Shown piece after piece: positions 5,893 to 10,809 of a stretch of DNA of 10,809 nt. Position 1 is the stretch's first letter. Each line of letters begins with the position of its first letter. The stretch is taken from NCBI GenBank assembly GCA_016295895.1, contig JAEDKI010000054.1, forward strand, positions 1 through 10,809, read 5' to 3'. The position numbers and the translations under genes are program-made. Source of the DNA: Clostridiaceae bacterium. GTDB lineage: Bacteria > Bacillota > Clostridia > Oscillospirales > Acutalibacteraceae. Below the pieces are notes generated by a model, which worked only from the letters and a program-made list of their open reading frames with translations, was not told where the DNA came from and made no database searches.

Positions 5893-7320
5893 TTATTTCG
5901 CATCATTATCATCAAAAACATCTCCGCACTCGGGGCAGAACTTGGGCGGATTATGGGGATCCTCGGGCTGCCAGCCGCACTTATCACAGCGGTAGAGAGG
6001 CGCACCCTCGGGCTTCTTTGCGCCGCATTCCGGGCAGAATTTGCCTTTATTAACAGCTCCGCAAGAGCACTTCCAACCCTCATCGGCAGGCTTGGGTGAG
6101 CCGCACTCGGGGCAGAACTTACCTGTTGCGGTTGCGCCGCAGGAGCATTTCCAGCCCTCCTGATCAGGCTTGGGTTCGGGCTTCTTTGCGCCGCAGTTGG
6201 GGCAGAAATTGCCCGATACGGTTGCTCCGCATGCACAGGTCCAGCCGTTTGCGGGAGCCGCAGGCTGTTGAGGCTGCTGTGCCTGCTGCTGTATCTGCTG
6301 CTGAACGCCCATATTGTAGAGACCCTGAGCGGCATTGAATCCGCCTCCGCCCATGCCCATTGCCATGCCCATGCCCATAAAGCCCGTCATTGCTCCGGCT
6401 TCATTTCCTGCGGCATTTTCCATGGAGTTTGCGGTGGCGTCGGTCATTCTTCCTGCCATCATGAACGGATTGCTGCCCATTGTTGCGGCGTCCTCAAGCT
6501 GATTAATCTTCTTCATATCTTCCTCTGTGAGGTTGATGGGATTAATCGCTATGCTGTTAACGGCAATACCTCTGTCCTCTGTCCATGTCTGAGCAAGGGC
6601 TGAGTTAAGCGCATCTTTAAGTTCTTTTGTGTGGGCGGGAATCTGAGAGGGACGAAGCTCCAGCTCCGAAAGAGTCGCAAAAGCAGGCTGCAAAGCGTCG
6701 ATAAATTCGGCTTTGAGCTGACCGTCAATTTCCTCTCTCGTGTATTCATCGGCAACATTTCCGCAAACCTTCGTATAGAAAAGCAGAGGATCGACGATTT
6801 TGTAGGAATAAACGCCGTTGCATCTGACCAGAACCGTTCTGCGCATATTGATATGTTTATTGACAACATCGAACATAAACGGATTGGGCGTGCCGAATTT
6901 GTTATCTATTATTTCCTTGGTGTTGAAATAATAGACTCTCTGATCCTTTCCGGGGTCGCCGCCGAAAGCGAAACGCTTGCCGACAGTCTTAAATGATTGC
7001 TTGATGCTTTCGCCGAGATTGCCCGAGAAAATTGACGGCTCGGTTGAGGAATCATAGGTGAATTCGCCCGGCTCTGCGCAGACCTCAACAACCTTTCCGT
7101 TTTCAACGATAATCATGCACTGTCCGTCGGCAACGGCTATGCCCGAACCGTTGGAAATGATGTTGTCATTGCCCTTTGTGTTGGAGGAGCGACCCGAAAT
7201 CCGCTTCTGACCCTTTACAACCAGAACATCCTTGCTGATTGAATCGCAATAGAAAAATTCTTTCCATTGATCAGCAAGCGTTCCGCCGAGCGCACCCAAT
7301 CCTGCTTTAATAAGTCCCAT
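5893..7320 (-). CDS. SPFH-domain protein with four C-terminal zinc ribbons (YdjI-like, COG4260 type)
   Basis: SPFH (stomatin/prohibitin/flotillin/HflK-C) proteins assemble into scaffolds on membranes. The N-terminus (MGLIKAGLGALGGTLADQWK) and the region to about residue 270 match the SPFH/'virion core' family that includes B. subtilis YdjI, which links PspA to the membrane. A Met/Gly-rich stretch (MGMGMAMGMGGGG, about 315-335) and a Gln/Pro-rich linker follow. Four zinc ribbons end the 475-residue protein: C362/C364-C373/C376, C392/C394-C403/C406, C418/C420-C429/C432 and C445/C448-C462/C465. The first three are repeats of WxCxCGAxxxGxFCPxCG; the fourth is of CxxC type. It has no membrane helix, so it probably attaches through its amphipathic N-terminus. 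The ATG has AAAGGAG 8 nt away (7329-7335). The gene begins 33 nt after the lipoprotein gene upstream, consistent with cotranscription. I see no protease or nucleotide-binding motif. Confidence 0.92.
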   Translation of the reverse strand: MGLIKAGLGALGGTLADQWKEFFYCDSISKDVLVVKGQKRISGRSSNTKGNDNIISNGSGIAVADGQCMIIVENGKVVEVCAEPGEFTYDSSTEPSIFSGNLGESIKQSFKTVGKRFAFGGDPGKDQRVYYFNTKEIIDNKFGTPNPFMFDVVNKHINMRRTVLVRCNGVYSYKIVDPLLFYTKVCGNVADEYTREEIDGQLKAEFIDALQPAFATLSELELRPSQIPAHTKELKDALNSALAQTWTEDRGIAVNSIAINPINLTEEDMKKINQLEDAATMGSNPFMMAGRMTDATANSMENAAGNEAGAMTGFMGMGMAMGMGGGGFNAAQGLYNMGVQQQIQQQAQQPQQPAAPANGWTCACGATVSGNFCPNCGAKKPEPKPDQEGWKCSCGATATGKFCPECGSPKPADEGWKCSCGAVNKGKFCPECGAKKPEGAPLYRCDKCGWQPEDPHNPPKFCPECGDVFDDNDAK

Positions 7321-7353
7321 ATTAATTTCTCCTTTCGGAATTTAATTATTTTT

Positions 7354-8436
7354 TCAGCCCTTCGGCAATTCGCAGTCCTCAACCCTGAGAACCGTATAGC
7401 CGAAAGGATTGTTTTCATCATAGCTGTCAAGCGGTTTCACGATAACCGCCTTGTCGGCTTCAAGAACCTCGTATTCGTCCGGATAGGTATAAACCTTAAT
7501 TTTAACCGTATATGTTCCGTCGCCGTTATCCTCAACCCCGTAAAACTCCGAGCTGTGCAAATCGCCGTAGGAACACGGCATAATCTCATATTCCTCATAA
7601 GCTTGAGGCGTGTAGACAACATATCCGCCGTCGGGAAAATCGGGATATGCTCCGTTAAATGACGGATAAAGAGCGGAAATATAAGCTCTTGCAACCCATT
7701 CGGTCAGTTTTAAATTTTCGCCGTTGAATGCATCTCCGCCCGCCGCCTCATAATTTTGCGTTACTGCAAAGGCAAAGGTCTGCCAGAATGCGTAATTATC
7801 TTTTACGGCAGTATCATTATCGTTATCAGCCGCAGTTATCGCATGAGAAAGGCAGAGAGCATAGAACGGCGAATCCTCGGTTATTTCTCCGGGATAGTAT
7901 TTTTCGCCGATAAGTTCAACTGCTTTCGACTCATCGCCCATTCCGTCATACTGAATGTTATATTCCGCTCTTAAGCCGCCGTATTCGGCAACAAGGCGGT
8001 ATTCGGGAATGGCTTCTCCGACGGTGCAGGAAAATTCATAATACTTTCCCTTTTCGGTTTCAATTTCAAAAATGTTTTCGATTATCTGAAAATTACCGAC
8101 TTCATTAACCCAGCTTATATATTCAAGTCCGACTTTAACGCCGTCCTTTTCAGCCCTGAATTTCCATGTTTCGTTAAATTCGCCGTCAATTCCCGTTTCA
8201 ATTTTTTCGGCTTTTTTGATTGCCTTATATTCCTTTGAATCGGGATAGCGGAACAAGGTCAGAAATGTCGGATCGTCGTCCCTTTCGGTAACGGCAACCG
8301 TGCTTTCAATTCCGGCATTGACCGCCGAAGCCTGCTCCGTTGCCGCCGTTGTTGTTTCGCTCTCCGAACCGCCGCCGCAGGCGGCAAGTGACAGCAGAAA
8401 TGCAAGTGATAAAATAATTGCCGCAGCTTTTTTCAC
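7354..8436 (-). CDS. Predicted surface lipoprotein of unknown family (cluster lipoprotein B)
   Basis: A 360-residue lipoprotein of a family I do not recognise. It has a signal peptide (KKAAAIILSLAFLLSLAAC) with lipobox LAAC and the acylated Cys at residue 20, followed by a Gly/Ser/Thr/Glu-rich tether to about residue 52. The folded part is acidic and rich in Tyr, Glu and Asp, with a strand-like ending (GDGTYTVKIKVYTYPDEYEV). No enzyme motif, substrate-binding-protein signature or peptidoglycan-binding repeat is visible. The GTG start at 8436 is favoured over upstream ATGs because GGGGAG (8443-8448) is 6 nt away and the signal peptide begins there. Upstream ATGs would fall inside the preceding gene and put a polar stretch before the signal peptide. 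Sixteen bases separate it from the first lipoprotein gene. It could be the outward-facing sensor or ligand of the SPFH module; that is inference from position. Confidence 0.82.
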   Translation of the reverse strand: MKKAAAIILSLAFLLSLAACGGGSESETTTAATEQASAVNAGIESTVAVTERDDDPTFLTLFRYPDSKEYKAIKKAEKIETGIDGEFNETWKFRAEKDGVKVGLEYISWVNEVGNFQIIENIFEIETEKGKYYEFSCTVGEAIPEYRLVAEYGGLRAEYNIQYDGMGDESKAVELIGEKYYPGEITEDSPFYALCLSHAITAADNDNDTAVKDNYAFWQTFAFAVTQNYEAAGGDAFNGENLKLTEWVARAYISALYPSFNGAYPDFPDGGYVVYTPQAYEEYEIMPCSYGDLHSSEFYGVEDNGDGTYTVKIKVYTYPDEYEVLEADKAVIVKPLDSYDENNPFGYTVLRVEDCELPKG

Positions 8437-8452
8437 GGAATTCTCCCCTTTC

Positions 8453-9364
8453 TCAGCCCATTGAATTCGTGACATATATCGTGCAGTCAACGCCGTCGCC
8501 GGGATATTCATAAGGAACGGTCATTTCTTTGTCAAGATAAACCGCAACTTCTTCATACTCATAGGGAACCATCTCCCAATCGGTGGGAATACTGTATTCC
8601 TTTGTTGTGACATTGCTGCCAGAATTGCCCGCTATTTCGCTGACAACGGTAACCTTTTTAAGCTCACCGTCCCATCCGTCAATCAATGAAGCATATTCAA
8701 CCGATGTGTCATAGTCAAAATAAATCTCGTTTAATTCTTCATCATCATATCTGCAAACAGATTTTCTGACTGCAAGAGTTTCTTTGTCAAAGAAATGGTT
8801 CTCGACATAATGAATATCTTCATCCGCTCCCGTAACACGGAACTCGTAAAGTCCGTCGCTTTCGCCGACATATTCGACTGTCTCTCCCGTTACGTTATCG
8901 GAAATCATGTATTCATAAGGAAATTCTCCGTTGACATCGGGAAGCTCCTCGGCGCTGAAAGTAACCGTGACTCTGTCGCCGTTTTGGGAAAAGTTCATCC
9001 CGTTATACCAACACCAGATCTCGGATTCACTTTCTGACGGGCGGTTATCCTCGATATAAAAAGGCTTACCGTCTTTCAGGAACATATATTTGACAATTGA
9101 TGAATCCGCATATTCGCAGGTTATTCTGATTGAATCATATACCGACAAAAGATAATCGACGGTATTTGACATATAGATATCTTCAGCGGTAATTTGCTCG
9201 GGAGACTTTTCAAGGACTTCTGATACCTCCTGATTTGCGGAAGTTGTTTCTCCTGCCGACGGCTGAGCCGTTTCGGTTCCGTTCTCTTTTTCACCGCAGG
9301 CGGCAAAGCCAAACAGCATTGCGGCGCAAATCGCAACCGAAAGGGTTCTTTTAATAAGTTTCAT
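8453..9364 (-). CDS. Predicted surface lipoprotein of unknown family (cluster lipoprotein A)
   Basis: A 303-residue lipoprotein with signal peptide MKLIKRTLSVAICAAMLFGF and lipobox FAAC (Cys23). A Ser/Thr/Glu/Gln tether runs to about residue 55. The domain that follows appears beta-rich and acidic, with repeated strand-like segments (RVTVTFSAEELPDVNGEF, GLYEFRVTGADEDIHYVENH, LAVRKSVCRYDDEELNEIYF). This pattern of long strands and turns loosely recalls LolA/LppX- or outer-membrane-lipoprotein-sorting-like folds used for lipid or lipoprotein binding, but there is no diagnostic motif and I would not name it. GAGGAGG sits 7 nt before the ATG (9372-9378). The start codon overlaps the TGA of a 13-codon upstream ORF. 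It has no obvious sequence similarity to the second lipoprotein beyond the leader, so the pair did not arise by recent duplication. Confidence 0.84.
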   Translation of the reverse strand: MKLIKRTLSVAICAAMLFGFAACGEKENGTETAQPSAGETTSANQEVSEVLEKSPEQITAEDIYMSNTVDYLLSVYDSIRITCEYADSSIVKYMFLKDGKPFYIEDNRPSESESEIWCWYNGMNFSQNGDRVTVTFSAEELPDVNGEFPYEYMISDNVTGETVEYVGESDGLYEFRVTGADEDIHYVENHFFDKETLAVRKSVCRYDDEELNEIYFDYDTSVEYASLIDGWDGELKKVTVVSEIAGNSGSNVTTKEYSIPTDWEMVPYEYEEVAVYLDKEMTVPYEYPGDGVDCTIYVTNSMG

Positions 9365-9402
9365 TGATTTTCCTCCTCGGCATATATATTTAAATTTTTC
9401 AT
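9361..9402 (-). CDS. Possible 13-codon leader peptide overlapping the lipoprotein start
   Basis: A short ORF (MKNLNIYAEEENQ) has its own AAGGAG (9413-9418), 10 nt before its ATG. Its TGA overlaps the lipoprotein ATG as ATGA. The lipoprotein's GAGGAGG is formed inside its Glu-Glu codons, so ribosomes translating the leader would pass over that site. This arrangement fits translational coupling or leader control. The peptide is too short to judge by composition and could be coincidental. Confidence 0.4.
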   Translation of the reverse strand: MKNLNIYAEEENQ

Positions 9403-9448
9403 TAAATCAGAACTCCTTATCACCTGAATCGGCGGTTATTTGGATTTT

Positions 9449-9730
9449 TTAATTCCCGTCTTTATTCCGTGGCTGACCGACTGAATAAGGATTTTTATTT
9501 TCCTGCGGTTTGGTCGGTTCTGAAGACCTGTTTACCCATTCTATGACAATCGTTTGCCCAAGCATGAGCACAATCCAAAGCCCGAGTGCACCTGCGAACC
9601 ACCAAATCGATATTTTGAGCCAGAAATGGAGTGCAAGCAGAATCCACGCAGGAACAGACCATTCAAGATTCAGAATCAGATTCATCAAAAAGCAAAGCAG
9701 GAATCCGCCGTGTATTTTAGTCTTTCTCAC
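9449..9730 (-). CDS. Small two-helix membrane protein, first gene of the minus-strand cluster
   Basis: A 93-residue protein with a short basic N-terminus (RKTKIHGG), a first hydrophobic segment at about 8-35 (FLLCFLMNLILNL, then WSVPAWILLALHFWL) and a second at about 38-62 (WWFAGALGLWIVLMLGQTIV). It ends in a polar Pro/Asn/Lys tail (RSSEPTKPQENKNPYSVG). It resembles small uncharacterised membrane proteins I recall from Ruminococcus-type genomes, but has no named function. The GTG at 9730 has GGAGG 7 nt away (9738-9742). The ATG 21 nt upstream lacks a convincing site and would place that GGAGG inside the coding region. It is the gene directly downstream of the divergent control region. The 84-nt gap to the lipoprotein gene has no terminator, so it may share their transcript. 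Confidence 0.72.
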   Translation of the reverse strand: MRKTKIHGGFLLCFLMNLILNLEWSVPAWILLALHFWLKISIWWFAGALGLWIVLMLGQTIVIEWVNRSSEPTKPQENKNPYSVGQPRNKDGN

Positions 9731-9752
9731 GGTTTTGCCTCCGAAAAACATA

Positions 9753-9780
9753 TTTCTGTCCCTTTTGTGACAGAAAAGGG
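9753..9780 (-). promoter_or_regulatory. Overlapping alternative hairpins in the leader of the 93-residue gene
   Basis: In minus-strand RNA, CCCTTTT (9774-9780) can pair with AAAAGGG (9760-9766) around a 7-nt loop. Alternatively TTTCTGTC (9769-9776) can pair with GACAGAAA (9753-9760) around an 8-nt loop. The two stems share bases and cannot form together. They end about 10 nt before the GGAGG of the gene. No known riboswitch consensus is recognisable, and neither stem has the U-tract needed for a terminator. Confidence 0.4.
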
Positions 9781-9821
9781 TCGACTGCGAAGATTTTCGT
9801 CATCGCCCCTTAATCATTCCG

Positions 9822-9864
9822 ATTATACCATTATGATTATATAATTACTAAAAGAGTTTTTCAC
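9822..9864 (-). promoter_or_regulatory. Promoter(s) of the minus-strand cluster
   Basis: One candidate has GTGAAA (9859-9864), a 17-nt spacer and TATAAT (9836-9841). A second TATAAT (9822-9827) is preceded by TGG, an extended -10, but has no good -35. Both fire toward the 93-residue gene and would give leaders of roughly 85-100 nt. The first candidate's -35 abuts the dyad at 9864-9879. Confidence 0.6.
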
Positions 9865-9879
9865 CCTACAAATGTAGGG
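9864..9879. promoter_or_regulatory. Perfect dyad with TACAnnTGTA core (BlaI/MecI/CopY-type operator candidate)
   Basis: CCCTACA-AA-TGTAGGG is a perfect 16-bp dyad in the divergent intergenic region. Its core TACAAATGTA fits TACAnnTGTA, the recognition core known for the winged-helix repressors BlaI, MecI and CopY. It touches the -35 of the minus-strand promoter and lies 45 bp upstream of the -35 of the beta-galactosidase promoter, so it is best placed to control the cluster. No repressor gene is present in the window. Confidence 0.55.
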
Positions 9880-9924
9880 ATTTTATAAAAATGGCGTGTT
9901 TTTTAAACAAAAAATATTTAACTG

Positions 9925-9954
9925 TTGAAATGCACTCGGAAGAAATGATATAAT
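9925..9954 (+). promoter_or_regulatory. Sigma-A-type extended -10 promoter of the beta-galactosidase gene
   Basis: TTGAAA (9925-9930), an 18-nt spacer and a perfect TATAAT (9949-9954) preceded by TGA (extended -10 at 9946-9948). The start of transcription would fall near 9961, giving a leader of about 25 nt that carries the GGAGG site. Confidence 0.8.
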
Positions 9955-9985
9955 TCCGTTGAAGGCAAGCAATCGGAGGTTTGAC

Positions 9986-10809
9986 ATGGATAAATTCAGG
10001 CTCGGCGCTTCATATTATCCCGAATGGTGGAGCGAGAAGGAATGGGAAGAAGATTTTTCAAAAATGGAGGCTCTCGGCTTCAATGTTGTGCGAATGGGCG
10101 AATTTGCATGGAGCTGGTTTGAGCCGAGAGAGGGAGAATACAATTTTGAGCCGATGCTCCGTGCGCTTGACTGCGCAGAAAAGCACGGCATAAAAGTTAT
10201 AATGGGCACAACCACGGCGGTCTGCCCCGCATGGCTATATAAAAAATACCCCGAGGTCAAGGGCGGCAATGAAAAAGGACATTACGACTTTGGGGGCAGA
10301 AAGGGACAGTGCCTTTCAAGCCCGATTTTTCTTGAATATGCCGCAAGGATAACCGAAGCTCAGGCAAAAGCTCTCGGCAATCATCCCGCAATAATCGGCT
10401 GGCAGCTTGATAACGAGCCGGGCTTTCCGTTCAGCGATTTTGACCCTTGCTGCACCGACGGCTTCCGCCTGTGGCTCAAAGAAAAATACGGCACAATAGA
10501 TAAGCTCAACGAAGCATGGTGCACGATGATGTGGTCGAATGTATATAACGACTTTGACGAGATTGATATTCCCGTTAACGCCTGCGAGGGCGGTTGGACA
10601 AACGAAATCCGCCTTGACTACAGAAAATATTTTTCGTTCACCTTTAACAGACTTTTAAGAACGGAAGCGGAAATAGTCCGCCGCCATTCTCCGAACCGTT
10701 TTCTCTACACAAACTGGCCGGGAGCAAACTGGTCGGTCAACTGCTTTGAGGGCAGCGAATATCTTGACTATGCGGGCTGGGATAATTATGTCGGCCAGCC
10801 CAACGGCGA
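9986..10809 (+). CDS. Beta-galactosidase, glycoside hydrolase family 42 (5' part, runs off the window)
   Basis: Predicted to hydrolyse terminal non-reducing beta-D-galactosides in the cytoplasm; there is no signal peptide. The visible 274 codons cover much of the N-terminal TIM barrel of GH42. The opening LGASYYPEWW and the GFNVVRMGEFAWSWFEPREG strand/loop are hallmark segments. IIGWQLDNEPG carries the acid/base Glu at residue 144, and NWPGANWSVN comes later. The catalytic nucleophile lies further on in the family and is past the right edge, as are the trimerisation and beta domains, so completeness cannot be judged. ATG 9986 follows GGAGG at 6 nt and an extended -10 promoter. It is divergent from the minus-strand cluster and shares only the intergenic control region with it. 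Whether the natural substrate is lactose, galactan fragments or host-glycan galactose is not readable here. Confidence 0.95.
   Translation, partial: MDKFRLGASYYPEWWSEKEWEEDFSKMEALGFNVVRMGEFAWSWFEPREGEYNFEPMLRALDCAEKHGIKVIMGTTTAVCPAWLYKKYPEVKGGNEKGHYDFGGRKGQCLSSPIFLEYAARITEAQAKALGNHPAIIGWQLDNEPGFPFSDFDPCCTDGFRLWLKEKYGTIDKLNEAWCTMMWSNVYNDFDEIDIPVNACEGGWTNEIRLDYRKYFSFTFNRLLRTEAEIVRRHSPNRFLYTNWPGANWSVNCFEGSEYLDYAGWDNYVGQPNG

Noticed and set aside
7267..7662. Plus-strand 131-codon ORF opposite the SPFH start and the lipoprotein end
   Set aside because: Antisense to two genes with strong starts; no ribosome binding site and no recognisable motif.
9398..9448. Separate promoter for the lipoprotein/SPFH genes downstream of the 93-residue gene
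   Set aside because: AT-rich, but no -35/-10 pair with acceptable spacing could be found, so it was not annotated. Transcription from the upstream promoter is the simpler reading.

Overview
The window looks like chromosomal DNA from a Gram-positive anaerobe of the Clostridia, most plausibly Oscillospiraceae/Ruminococcus-like. This rests on AAGGAG/GGAGG ribosome binding sites before nearly every gene, sigma-A-type TTGAAA/TATAAT promoters, lipobox lipoproteins, and a mix of zinc-ribbon/SPFH/TPM/DUF4428 proteins that I associate with gut Firmicutes. The organism call is inference from recall, not from a database search.

Layout. (1) 49-1065, minus: a membrane-anchored glycerophosphodiester phosphodiesterase with its own near-consensus promoter (1101-1129). 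(2) 1165-1200: an intrinsic-terminator-like hairpin closing the large minus-strand cluster. (3) About 1238-9730, minus: nine genes on one strand with short gaps or overlaps, so probably one transcript or a few nested ones. In transcription order they are a 93-residue two-helix membrane protein, a possible 13-codon leader ORF, two unrelated lipoproteins, an SPFH protein with four C-terminal zinc ribbons, a decayed small secreted-protein ORF, a DUF4428 protein with a Met-Pro-Met-Asn repeat, a small membrane-anchored protein, a TFIIB-type double zinc-ribbon protein with a C-terminal membrane helix, a secreted/membrane protein with two TPM domains, and a small protein with an amphipathic N-terminus (DUF6935-like). 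(4) 9731-9985: a divergent control region with two back-to-back promoters, a perfect CCCTACA-AA-TGTAGGG dyad containing the TACAnnTGTA core of BlaI/MecI/CopY operators, and a pair of mutually exclusive hairpins in the minus-strand leader. (5) 9986 to the right edge, plus: the first 274 codons of a GH42 beta-galactosidase. The leftmost 48 bases, beyond the phosphodiesterase stop, hold nothing I can assign.

How the genes may work together. SPFH plus zinc-ribbon/TM protein plus TPM/TM protein is the composition of the Bacillus subtilis ydjG-ydjH-ydjI genes, which sit with pspA and act in membrane/envelope stress. Here the trio has no pspA beside it. It is expanded with a second zinc-ribbon protein, a membrane-anchored protein, a protein with an amphipathic N-terminal helix, and two surface lipoproteins. 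I read the cluster as an enlarged YdjGHI-like envelope-surveillance module with parts outside the membrane (lipoproteins, TPM domains) and parts inside (SPFH scaffold, zinc ribbons). The phosphodiesterase could recycle membrane-lipid headgroups nearby but is separately transcribed. The beta-galactosidase belongs to unrelated carbohydrate metabolism.
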